Origin: DASVCZ01 sp036381335
GTDB taxonomy: Bacteria; Patescibacteriota; Microgenomatia; UBA1400; PJMF01
Direction of reading: 5' to 3'
Assembly (NCBI GenBank): GCA_036381335.1
Contig: DASVCZ010000049.1
Location: forward strand, 1 to 39,745
Length of the DNA stretch: 39,745 nt
Shown here one piece after another: positions 23,996 through 32,801 of the stretch (within the stretch, counting starts at the first letter, position 1; the number at the start of each line of letters is the position of its first letter). The translations under genes and the position numbers were made by a program. A model generated the notes under the pieces. The model saw only the letters and a list, made by a program, of their open reading frames with translations. It was not told the DNA's origin and made no database searches.

Positions 23996-25786
23996 ATGCT
24001 CGCCATTGCGCTTCTCCGTGACCAAAGACTTCCTAGGCCTTCTAGTACTTTTTTATTCTTGCTCTTTTTCTGCGTCGTTTCTTTCTTTTTCAGATCATAT
24101 ATGATCGATTCTATTCCGCCGGTGATTAGTCATGATGAAATATATTACGTTAATGAAGCTCAAACGGTTGCTTTATCGGGATCAGATTTATCTGGGCAGT
24201 GGCACCCCTGGCATTTGACTCCTTCCCATCCTTTGTTCGCCGAACTACCAGGTACTGTTATGTCTGCAGGGTTTATTCTCTTTCCAAATGCCCCTTTTAT
24301 GGCTGCCAAGTTTGTATACTTGTTAGCGGGCACATTACTCCCACTTGTTCTAGCCGGCATTGTTTTAGAGTTAACCAAACATCGTCCCACAGCGCTCATT
24401 ACCCTCATTTTAGCTACGGTTAACCCTTGGTTGTTTCAGTTCTCTCGGATGGGCTTTGACTCACTCCTGAGTTTATTTTTCTACTTTTTGGCCTGCTATG
24501 TATTCTTGCATTTTCACGATTGGAAAAAGTACTTCCTTGCTTCACTCCTGCTTATGCTGGGCTTCCTCCAATACCAAGGGCTTAAAGTTGTTCTTCCACC
24601 TCTAGTCATTATTTTGACAGCCTACCAAGTAATTACCAGTCATCACCAGTCTTGGACACAGACTTTCCAGAAAAATCTGCCGGCTCTTTTTTTCCTCTTG
24701 ATAAACGCAGCTTTGGTGGTGGGATTTTTCTTGAGGTTGCCAAGCAATTCGGCCAGCCGTCTTCAGGATATGATTTTCTTTAATGACAACTATATTTCTG
24801 CGCAAGTTAATCTTAAACGCCAGCAAGGCTTAGCTAATCCTTATCAGGAATACTTTGTCAATAAATTTACCGTCGTCACGGAAGAACTGATAGCTCGTTA
24901 CCTCCACTCATTTAATCCGACTCAACTTTTTATCAAAGGTGAACCGTTACGAAATCCTTTCTCTGTCTGGGATTATGGCATTTTTCATCCCGCTGATGCG
25001 CTTTTGATCTTGATAGGATTAATTACGGTTTGGAATTTATTACGAGGCAAAGAAATCGGCTGGCTGTTAGTGGCCCTGATAGTCATTGCCCCCTTACCTT
25101 CGGCCATCAATATTAAAGACACCTGGATCATGTTCCGTTCTAGTTTTCTCTTTCCGTTGCTGCTGATTTTGGCGGCCATTGGTTTTTCCAAGCTGTGGCA
25201 TTGGTTACCAAAAATGGGTCGAGTTTTTCTGGTTCTGATCTATTCTCTGTGTGTGCTTAATTTTTTCTACCAGTATTTCTATCGTTATCCGCTGTATGGG
25301 ACTCAAGGTAGCTATTTCGCAGAGCGAGTGATTACTAGTTACACCACTCGACTAGGAGAGGACCAACCGGTAGTTATTTTGGGAGATGAATCCCGTTTCT
25401 TGTGGGAAGAGTATCTGTTTTACTCAGGTTCAATCACTAAGCAGAACTTGGCAGAAATTAACAAGCAAACCCTTAACCAGACCTATGAACTAGGAAATGT
25501 CCGCATCTCTACTGATTGCATCCAAGCAGAAGATATTCAAGCGGGCAAAGTCATCATTGCTGGGAACAGCGTGGCCTTCTGTCAAGAAGATACCCCAGCT
25601 GCTCTCACTCAATCACCGATAGCTGTACCTTCTTTACTCGATAGTGGCGCCATTTTCACCATTTACAATGACCGCTTGTGCCAAGGGTATGGCTTAGATG
25701 CTTTTGCACACGTGGATAAAAATGTTTTCGCTGTAGAAGAATTATCTACTGAGGACTTTTGCCGATCATTTCTCATCCAAAATTAG
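23996..25786 (+). CDS. divergent PMT/ArnT-like GT-C glycosyltransferase
   Basis: A 596-residue polytopic protein from the ATG at 23996; ATG 23969 is an alternative adding nine residues. Asp47-Glu48 (SHDEIYY) and NPWLFQFSRMGFDS mark it as a member of the GT39-like paralog group, but the second motif (SFGDYK-P) of its neighbours is absent: the corresponding region reads TPSHPLFAELPG. It also has a longer soluble C-terminal domain (about 440-596) with several Cys residues (DCIQ, FCQE, LCQGYG, DFCRSF), unlike the other paralogs. It is the only GT39-like gene on the plus strand. It may use a different acceptor, or bind substrate differently. Confidence 0.8.
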   Translation: MLAIALLRDQRLPRPSSTFLFLLFFCVVSFFFRSYMIDSIPPVISHDEIYYVNEAQTVALSGSDLSGQWHPWHLTPSHPLFAELPGTVMSAGFILFPNAPFMAAKFVYLLAGTLLPLVLAGIVLELTKHRPTALITLILATVNPWLFQFSRMGFDSLLSLFFYFLACYVFLHFHDWKKYFLASLLLMLGFLQYQGLKVVLPPLVIILTAYQVITSHHQSWTQTFQKNLPALFFLLINAALVVGFFLRLPSNSASRLQDMIFFNDNYISAQVNLKRQQGLANPYQEYFVNKFTVVTEELIARYLHSFNPTQLFIKGEPLRNPFSVWDYGIFHPADALLILIGLITVWNLLRGKEIGWLLVALIVIAPLPSAINIKDTWIMFRSSFLFPLLLILAAIGFSKLWHWLPKMGRVFLVLIYSLCVLNFFYQYFYRYPLYGTQGSYFAERVITSYTTRLGEDQPVVILGDESRFLWEEYLFYSGSITKQNLAEINKQTLNQTYELGNVRISTDCIQAEDIQAGKVIIAGNSVAFCQEDTPAALTQSPIAVPSLLDSGAIFTIYNDRLCQGYGLDAFAHVDKNVFAVEELSTEDFCRSFLIQN

Positions 25787-25792
25787 AGATGT

Positions 25793-27511
25793 TCACTCTT
25801 TTCCTAGCTTCAAATCACTTTTGCTTACTTTTATGATCTGCCATAGTGGTTGCTTATGCCAATTATCATAGATAACCTCTTGGGCATACGCATGCGGCGG
25901 CTCATTAACTAGCCGCACCACAAAAAGAGCTGTTTCTACACCCTCTGGAAAAAAGCGTTCCCAGCCTGAACCAAAATCTAATTTTTCTGGCACATCAACG
26001 AAGTAGTAGGGTTCGAATGAGAGAGTTGTTGAAAATTGGCCATCAAGAGAGTACTCAGCATGTCGATGATAGGCAGCCGGATCGTAAGCAGAGTAAAAAG
26101 CGAAGTATAGATGCGTCAGCTGATGAGCGTCGATATGATTCAAATCAATGTAAATTCTATCAACCTCAGGTCGCAAAGCTGCTGTCATTTGAGCAGTTTG
26201 ACTAATGCCTTCATACCATAGCGAGTTCAAGGTCTTGGGATGGAGGGTCACATAACGTGACCAAAATAAAAGATAGTAACCTACCATACTGCCTATGAGC
26301 ACTAAAGATGCTGCTCGGCTTATTCGCGAAAAACGACTCCGCTCAAGTAACCACCAACCACCAATGGAAGCTAGGAGCAAAAGAGCGAAATGAAAATCTA
26401 GTAGTCGATTAGTAACGGGTGCATCTATGGTCATGGCGTCAGGCAACGGTGAGATTAACAGATAAAACAAGACAAAACGTGTACCATTATCTAAAGTGAC
26501 TTTCCGGCGACTGAGCAAGTACCCAGTCAGTAATAGTAATGGCAAAGTAAAGACATTAAAGTTACCAATTCCAATCGCGCCTAAGCTATGCCAGGGATTA
26601 CTTCCACCGTCAAAAAACAGGTAGCCTGGATCAAAAGCAGCTAAGTAATTTTTGACTAATGATTGGGCTATAAAAATGGTCGGCGAGACAAATAACTGCG
26701 TCACTTTAAAAGGCACTCCACCCAGCATCATGCCCTCTGAAAAAAGGCGGGCTTGATTTTGAGTTTTTTGGTAGGCAAAAATGGTTGTCTTCAGCTTACC
26801 ACCGGTAGCAGAGCTGGTCAGGACGTAGATACCTCCACATAGCAAAGTTAGAGCGATTAAGAAGCTACCTAACCATCGGGGATGACTCATAAAACCTTTT
26901 CTAAAGATAACTATCACGCCCCCTACGATCAATGGGGCAATCAAGAGCGGCACATTGTACGTTAAGAAGCTAAAGCCAAAGAAAAAGAATGACGGGATAA
27001 ACCAAAGTGGAGATTTTCTGGCTTTTAAAAGCAACGTCACAGCCGTCACAAATAGAGTCAGGGCCATCATTGGCTCATAGGTTGTTCTGGCCAAAAAGGT
27101 ATGCCATTGGGCAAATGTAACCATAGCACTGACTAGCAAACTGCGACGTTTATCTGCCCACAGTTCTTGCGCTAGAAAATAACTGACCGGAATTAATAGT
27201 GATGCCACAAGGGCAGTCGGAAAACGAACAGCTAACGTATTCAAGCCCAAGAATTTTTGGCTTAAGACTACCGAATACAACATACCAGGAAGCTTGTAAT
27301 CCCCAAATGATTCATATACCAGTGGCCAAGGTACGCCATACTCGTCTTTGCCCGTTTTAAGAATTGAGTATGCGTTATAGCCAATGGAAACTTCATCTCT
27401 GTGCATCTCGCTGGGTAAGCTATCCAAGCGGTATGTTCTCAGGAAAAAGCCAGCTAAAAAAAAGCCGCCTAAAAGTAAGTAAACAAGGGAATTTTTAAGA
27501 GAAAGTGACAT
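25793..27511 (-). CDS. PMT/ArnT-like GT-C glycosyltransferase
   Basis: A 572-residue paralog. Asp39-Glu40 (HRDEVSIGYNAYS) and ESFGDYKLPG (67-76; Asp71, Lys73) are intact, and the third loop reads FAQWHTFLARTTYEPM. It is closest by eye to the protein at 14748-16373, sharing RDE, NAY, ESFGDYKLPG and FLPSV-type spacing. About eleven helices and a 140-residue soluble C-terminal domain follow. The ATG directly abuts the upstream TAA stop (TAAATG), with AAGGA five bases earlier as ribosome site. The 3' end is 6 bases from the convergent GT-C gene. Confidence 0.85.
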   Translation of the reverse strand: MSLSLKNSLVYLLLGGFFLAGFFLRTYRLDSLPSEMHRDEVSIGYNAYSILKTGKDEYGVPWPLVYESFGDYKLPGMLYSVVLSQKFLGLNTLAVRFPTALVASLLIPVSYFLAQELWADKRRSLLVSAMVTFAQWHTFLARTTYEPMMALTLFVTAVTLLLKARKSPLWFIPSFFFFGFSFLTYNVPLLIAPLIVGGVIVIFRKGFMSHPRWLGSFLIALTLLCGGIYVLTSSATGGKLKTTIFAYQKTQNQARLFSEGMMLGGVPFKVTQLFVSPTIFIAQSLVKNYLAAFDPGYLFFDGGSNPWHSLGAIGIGNFNVFTLPLLLLTGYLLSRRKVTLDNGTRFVLFYLLISPLPDAMTIDAPVTNRLLDFHFALLLLASIGGWWLLERSRFSRISRAASLVLIGSMVGYYLLFWSRYVTLHPKTLNSLWYEGISQTAQMTAALRPEVDRIYIDLNHIDAHQLTHLYFAFYSAYDPAAYHRHAEYSLDGQFSTTLSFEPYYFVDVPEKLDFGSGWERFFPEGVETALFVVRLVNEPPHAYAQEVIYDNWHKQPLWQIIKVSKSDLKLGKE

Positions 27512-29200
27512 TTATTCCTTTACTTCATATATTATCCACACGGTTTCGCCTGTGGGATAGGTAATGGTTTCTACCACGGTGGTTTGATGCGTTTTCTGAA
27601 TTTGAGCCAAGGCTTCAGCTGAAGAGGCGACTAAAGCCGGTGTCTGGTCTATGTCTGCTACTGACCGAATAAACTTAATATTTTCGTAAGCGAGTACTTC
27701 GGCCTGATCTTTTGGAGCTTGGACGTCGCTGGCTTGAACTGCTTCCGGATCAGCGGCAGTATAAAACCAGTAGTACATAGCTGGTCGGCCGTATTCACGA
27801 GTAATGTAGACCTGCTCATACTCGTCTTTTTTCTCTTCTATGCTGTGAACTAGTTGCTGATACCCATACTGCCACTCATAGGCCTGGACTGTAGGATAAA
27901 CCAGCGTGTAGTAACGCCAGAAAGCGGTAAATTCGGCGAGGTAGATAAGACCAATCATGATCGGGATCAGGTATTTAAAATAAAACGAGTTGCTCGGAAT
28001 AACTCGTCTGACGAACGCACATGATTCTGAAGCCAAAAAGAAAATGCCATAGCTGATAACTATCATCCAGACAGGTAAGGTAGGCAAAATGCGTAAAGCA
28101 TGAGGTGAAGCTTGAGTAATAGCTGCCGGGATGATGCCCATAAAAAGCCAAGCCATAAGAAAAACATGATATTTATTTCCGCGCTGACAGAGGTAATACA
28201 CGCCAGATAGTAGAAAAAGAAGTTCGATATGGTACAGATGCCCAAAATACTGAATGGAGTGACGAGGATTGCTATCACCGTTAAGAAAGAGAAAATCAAG
28301 TCTAAAGTGTTCGAGATAGTTGATCATTACTTCTCGACCAAAAAGCAGGTAACGGTGATAAAGTAACCGAGCCCAAAAAGTGGAACCGGCACTTTCTTTT
28401 AATGCATTGCTCTCTTCAATAATACTCAAGTCATTGAAAATACTGGTTTCGGCAAATCGCTGTCTAACGCTCTGAGAGCCTAAAGAAAAAATGAGAGGAC
28501 TTAGGAGCAGTAAGGCAAAAAGAGCCGACAAGGATACACTTTTCAAACGAGTGAAAAGTGCTGCGGGCTGCTGATTAAGAAAATAAAGTCCCACCACACC
28601 TATTCCTAATAAAGGAGCTACTATCCTGGCTGCGTGATACGTGTACATTGAGAGTACCAGGAGCAGAGCCGAAATACCAAGTAAGAGCACTCTCTTTTGA
28701 CTCCAAAGGCCGGCGACCACTCCCCACAGCATCAGCGCGCTGGCTAAGTTAACTTCCCACCCTGCACGAGAAAACATAACAGCCCACGGGGAAAGGGCAG
28801 TCACTGTCATAGCTATCAATGCCAATATTCTTTTATTTTTAATAGTTGATGGTGAGCTGACAGAGTATGCCAGCGCTCCTACGCCACCCACTATCGCTAC
28901 CCCGCTGAGAATAGAAGGCAAGCGCACCGCTAGTACATTTAAGCCCAGCAGGTGGATAAATGGCACTATTGAGTAAAAATAAAGACTGGGTTTCCAGTCG
29001 CCAAATGATTCAAAAGCTACTATGGGCCAGGAGTGACCATGATGATCTCGACCAGTTTTAGCAATGGCATAGGCATCGTACCCCAATGCTACTTCTTCCC
29101 AATACTGAGGTAAGTGGGTCACCTTATAAAGTCGTAAGAAGAGCGCCCCTAACAAGATTGCTACTATACCAAAGTAAAACCAGAAAGTAGGTGTTTTCAT
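27512..29200 (-). CDS. PMT/ArnT-like GT-C glycosyltransferase with Glu-Glu catalytic motif
   Basis: A 562-residue paralog whose first-loop motif is YWEEVALGYDAY: Glu35-Glu36 instead of the Asp-Glu seen in all six related proteins here. The rest is normal: ESFGDWKPS (64-72; Asp68, Lys70) and LSPWAVMFSRAGWEVN. In Pmt1 and ArnT the Asp of this motif is catalytic, so the Asp-to-Glu change may lower or alter activity or mark a different substrate. The gene is not otherwise degraded. It starts 6 bases after the upstream paralog's stop, in the middle of a three-gene tandem array. Confidence 0.84.
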   Translation of the reverse strand: MKTPTFWFYFGIVAILLGALFLRLYKVTHLPQYWEEVALGYDAYAIAKTGRDHHGHSWPIVAFESFGDWKPSLYFYSIVPFIHLLGLNVLAVRLPSILSGVAIVGGVGALAYSVSSPSTIKNKRILALIAMTVTALSPWAVMFSRAGWEVNLASALMLWGVVAGLWSQKRVLLLGISALLLVLSMYTYHAARIVAPLLGIGVVGLYFLNQQPAALFTRLKSVSLSALFALLLLSPLIFSLGSQSVRQRFAETSIFNDLSIIEESNALKESAGSTFWARLLYHRYLLFGREVMINYLEHFRLDFLFLNGDSNPRHSIQYFGHLYHIELLFLLSGVYYLCQRGNKYHVFLMAWLFMGIIPAAITQASPHALRILPTLPVWMIVISYGIFFLASESCAFVRRVIPSNSFYFKYLIPIMIGLIYLAEFTAFWRYYTLVYPTVQAYEWQYGYQQLVHSIEEKKDEYEQVYITREYGRPAMYYWFYTAADPEAVQASDVQAPKDQAEVLAYENIKFIRSVADIDQTPALVASSAEALAQIQKTHQTTVVETITYPTGETVWIIYEVKE

Positions 29201-29206
29201 TTGTAC

Positions 29207-30871
29207 TTACTCACTGTTATCCGTTACAAAAATGGCAAATCTAATCGAACCATCAGACCCATAAATCAACTTATCTGCCCGCTCAAAAGGCAAGTCATCT
29301 TTATCTCTGGCACTGCCTACGATAATTGCGTTTTCCCGCAGCAGGTCACCAATTTCCACGTCAGCAAATTCATATTTAATCAGAGACCCACCTTGATACC
29401 AAATAGGATTCGTCTGGCGCGCCAATAAGGCATAAATGTAGGGTTGACCATACTCGTCGCTAATACGGATTTTGGAGACTTCGGGTCGTCCTTGTTCGCC
29501 ATTTTCATAGGGTATCACATACTCCAGCATGGCTTGGTACCCTTCTTGAAAATCTTGAGTTGATGCCTGAGCAAAGACAGAATAATAGTGGGTACTATAT
29601 TTAAAGAAAAAGAAACAGTGAAGTAAGATTAAGTACCCAATCACTAGCTTTAAAATGACATTTTTCTCTCCGTGGTTACCCAGCACTCTGAGGTTGATAG
29701 CCGTATTTTTTATCCATTGCAAACACCACTCAGCTCCTTCTAGCGCTAACAAAATAAATCCAGGCAAAGCCAAAAGTGCTCGGTTGCTGTGTGGCACATC
29801 TCTGCCAATAGCTGCGGGAATAATACCTATCACTAGCCACCAAAATGCCATTTGCCATAATCTGAGATGCGTGGGGTTGTGACGATGATTGATGACGGAA
29901 AGCAGGCTCAAGACTACTAAAACAAAAGTAGTAGGCAGTAAAACACCCCAAGCACCTGAACCATGGCGTAAGGTTTCGGTAGCACCTAGGATGAGAAAGT
30001 GAGGTGAAAAATGAAGTAAAAAGTTTTGGCCGATGATGGCCAGCAGTTCAGTTGCAGGTATATCCATCCCAAACAAAGATGCCTGTTGAAAACGTTCAGC
30101 TCCCGCGTCAAAGAGGCTATCTTTAATCAATGGTAAAAGAAGGAGACAGCCTAAGATGCCCCCTGCCAGCATACTCTTGGCTTCTTGCCACATTTGTTCT
30201 CGGTAGCGCACTGCAAACATGACAACTAGCAAGGGAGTAACAATCTTAGCACTATGATAGGTATAAAAACTGAGCGCAAATAGTAGCACCGATAACAGTA
30301 AAGAAGCGTTTTTAACCATTTTGGAGTGTTTAATTAAGAAAAAGGAAAGCAAAAAGTAGACGGCCCAGAGGATTTCTGCCAGCGCCATTCCTGATTCAAA
30401 GCCCACTCGGGAAAAATGAAGATGCCAAGGTGATAAAGCTATGACACTCATGCCCACTAGACTGGCGGCTTCAGCACTAATTAAGGAATTTTTGGAGGAT
30501 GTTTCCCTCCACAGAGTCCGGATCAATAATCCAAATCCAGCCACAGCTAAGCTCCCGGCTAAGGCAAAGGGAATTCGAATAGCAGTCAAGTTTAATCCAA
30601 ACAACAAAGTAAATAAGCCGTTGACATAAATAGCCAAGGGCGCTTTGTAATCACCAAAAGAGCGAAACGAAACCGGTAGCAGCTGTAACCATTCGTCACG
30701 TCGGGTTTCCCAGATCGCAAAACCATTATACCCAATGGCGGCTTCGTCCCAAGTCATACCGGCTGGGACTTGTCCTAACTTGTAAAAACGGAGAAAAACA
30801 GCGATCACAAGAATGCAAATAAATACCAGGCCATACCAACGTCGAGTGGTGAAGTAAGTAATTCGCACCAT
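29207..30871 (-). CDS. PMT/ArnT-like GT-C glycosyltransferase
   Basis: A 554-residue paralog and first of three in tandem. Asp42-Glu43 (TWDEAAIGYNGFA) and RSFGDYKAP (70-78; Asp74, Lys76) are intact, and LSPWHLHFSRVGFESG is the third shared loop. IGRDVPHSNRALLALPG near 360 corresponds to the conserved TxxSPHxxR loop of the paralogs. A soluble C-terminal region (about 440-554) follows. The gap to the upstream GT4-GT2 fusion is 9 bases (TATCATAAA), a -10-like sequence that may be chance. Confidence 0.85.
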   Translation of the reverse strand: MVRITYFTTRRWYGLVFICILVIAVFLRFYKLGQVPAGMTWDEAAIGYNGFAIWETRRDEWLQLLPVSFRSFGDYKAPLAIYVNGLFTLLFGLNLTAIRIPFALAGSLAVAGFGLLIRTLWRETSSKNSLISAEAASLVGMSVIALSPWHLHFSRVGFESGMALAEILWAVYFLLSFFLIKHSKMVKNASLLLSVLLFALSFYTYHSAKIVTPLLVVMFAVRYREQMWQEAKSMLAGGILGCLLLLPLIKDSLFDAGAERFQQASLFGMDIPATELLAIIGQNFLLHFSPHFLILGATETLRHGSGAWGVLLPTTFVLVVLSLLSVINHRHNPTHLRLWQMAFWWLVIGIIPAAIGRDVPHSNRALLALPGFILLALEGAEWCLQWIKNTAINLRVLGNHGEKNVILKLVIGYLILLHCFFFFKYSTHYYSVFAQASTQDFQEGYQAMLEYVIPYENGEQGRPEVSKIRISDEYGQPYIYALLARQTNPIWYQGGSLIKYEFADVEIGDLLRENAIIVGSARDKDDLPFERADKLIYGSDGSIRFAIFVTDNSE

Positions 30872-30880
30872 TTTATGATA

Positions 30881-32800
30881 TCACGCCTTGCGTTTAAGCC
30901 ACCAGTAGGGTTGCCAAAGTAGATACTGAACCCGCTGCCACCAGTTACCGTTTTTCCAGACAAACTTCCGAGCATTTTTCCAACTCATAGCATCGATCTT
31001 TTTTTGGCCGAAAACGGTCTCATTGGTAGTTTCATGAACATGTTCTACGACTGCCATTTCTTCAAATAATACCTGCCAACCTTTGTGGCGAGCTCGGATA
31101 GAAAGGTCTATATCTTCCCAGTAAGCTGGGTAAAAAAGTGAGTCAAATCCGCCTAAAGCTAACCATTTTTGGCGGTCAAATAAGCCACTACCACCACTGA
31201 CCCAAGCCGTTGCTCCACTGGTGAAATTGTCCGCCCGGGAGTGGATAAACATCCCTCGTTGGAACCAGAGTTTATTTTTCCCGCCCTTGATCACAGAGCC
31301 ATCAGCTTGCTTTTCGATTTCCATACAACCAACGGCAAAGACATTTTCATTTTCAAAGGCCGGAAGCAGATGCGCCAACACATCAGCCTGCGGTCTGACA
31401 TCATTATTAAGCAAGAAAATAAATTCGCCCCTGGCTGCTGCCACTCCTCGATTCACGGCCCCTGCAAATCGGAGATTTTTGGGATTGGAAAGTATGGTCA
31501 CGGTAATGCGCTTCTGGGGTTTGAATTCCTCTTTCAACCAGCTGACAGTGCCGTCGCTACTGGCATCATCAACAATGACTAATTCATCACCTGTCCGCAA
31601 ACTAGCAACCACCGCCGGCAAGTTTTTTTGGAGCAAATGGAGACCGTTATACGTAGGAATAACCGCCGAAACTTTCCCTGGTTGAGTGGGCTTACTGGGC
31701 TTACTCTCGGAGACTGCGCCCACCATGGCTGCCAATTGCGATTCAAACCTATCCCGGCCAAAGATTTCTGCTCGTTGACGGGCGCGCTGACTCTCTTGAG
31801 CAAGTACCTTTTTATCCGTCATTACTGACAATGTTTTCTTGATGCATTCTGCTTTAGTTTCCCAGAGTAAATGAGACAATTCATCGGCCAAGATTTCTTT
31901 TTGGCCTCCTTTATTGATAACCACAGGCACACAGCCATATGACATGGCTTCGGCGGTACTAATCCCAAAGTGTTCTACCTTCTCTGGGTGGAGGGTTTCA
32001 TCCACTTGATACCCTGTAGCATGCCAATAAATGCTGGCTCGCTGATACCAGGATTCTAAGGCCACTCGATCTAGATCTGTCTGAAACTCGACCGGTAAAT
32101 CGGCGGCTTGGACCTTGATTTGATCAAAGTAATCCTTATCCTCGACTGCCCCTATTAAGACTAACTTCCAGCCTTTTGTGAGTTCTTTATTTTGGGTTAC
32201 CAGTTGGCGAAAGACCTCAACTAAAATATCCTGTCGTTTAGAGTGAAGCTGTCTAAAAAATCTGCCCACATTTAAAATAATCTTTTCTTTCTTGCCTTCA
32301 GTTGGAGTAGAAGGCGCAGCCGCAGTTTCAATTAATGGCCAATGGACTACGTCAATCTTGGTCGGCCACTTTTTTTCGACCACCTCTTTAGTAAAGTAGG
32401 AATTAGTATTTTTAATCTGCCAATTGCTCAACTTTAATTGTTCCCACCAAGATGACTTGTTGAGAGACAGAGGCACTTGGATATGGAGAATATTCTGGCT
32501 GGCCAAACTAAAAAAGAGGCTGCCATCGGTCAAATAGTAAAGAACATCCCATTGTCTGGTCCACCAGAGCTTTTGAATGAAGTTGGCTGAGGTACCTAAG
32601 GGAGAAGAAATGAACGTTACTCGACTAAGATCAATCCCAAAGTACTGTTGGTACGCCTGCTTGCTTTGTCGGGCGTCTACGCCCGAAACGGCCACAAAAA
32701 CTTGATGCTCTTGAGATAAAACGGCCGCGCAATCAAGAAGATATTTTTCTCCGCCCCCGAAGTGCTTAGGAATATACGGTGAGTAGAGGCAGATTTTCAT
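30881..32800 (-). CDS. bifunctional GT4-GT2 glycosyltransferase fusion
   Basis: A 639-residue two-domain enzyme from the ATG at 32800, one base after the upstream stop; an in-frame start 51 bases earlier would lie inside the upstream gene. Residues 1-355 are a GT4 domain: PKHFGGGEKY (11-20), LNVGRFFRQLHSKRQD (176-191), and E-x7-E with Glu276/Glu284 in EHFGISTAEAM. A Ser/Pro/Lys-rich linker (364-375) follows. Residues 376-639 are a GT2 domain: AVIPTYNG (379-386), VIVDDASSDGT (408-418) and LLNNDVRP (463-470). Fusing two transferases suggests consecutive sugar additions to the same acceptor. Confidence 0.88.
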   Translation of the reverse strand: MKICLYSPYIPKHFGGGEKYLLDCAAVLSQEHQVFVAVSGVDARQSKQAYQQYFGIDLSRVTFISSPLGTSANFIQKLWWTRQWDVLYYLTDGSLFFSLASQNILHIQVPLSLNKSSWWEQLKLSNWQIKNTNSYFTKEVVEKKWPTKIDVVHWPLIETAAAPSTPTEGKKEKIILNVGRFFRQLHSKRQDILVEVFRQLVTQNKELTKGWKLVLIGAVEDKDYFDQIKVQAADLPVEFQTDLDRVALESWYQRASIYWHATGYQVDETLHPEKVEHFGISTAEAMSYGCVPVVINKGGQKEILADELSHLLWETKAECIKKTLSVMTDKKVLAQESQRARQRAEIFGRDRFESQLAAMVGAVSESKPSKPTQPGKVSAVIPTYNGLHLLQKNLPAVVASLRTGDELVIVDDASSDGTVSWLKEEFKPQKRITVTILSNPKNLRFAGAVNRGVAAARGEFIFLLNNDVRPQADVLAHLLPAFENENVFAVGCMEIEKQADGSVIKGGKNKLWFQRGMFIHSRADNFTSGATAWVSGGSGLFDRQKWLALGGFDSLFYPAYWEDIDLSIRARHKGWQVLFEEMAVVEHVHETTNETVFGQKKIDAMSWKNARKFVWKNGNWWQRVQYLLWQPYWWLKRKA

Positions 32801-32801
32801 T

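Noticed and set aside
27512..30871. Tandem near-identical repeat among the GT-C genes
   Set aside because: The paralogs share only short motifs; nucleotide sequence is strongly diverged, so they are old paralogs and not a recent duplication.
31221..31685. 154-codon plus-strand frame opposite the GT4-GT2 fusion
   Set aside because: The composition is that of an antisense frame and the fusion's GT2 motifs on the other strand are clear.
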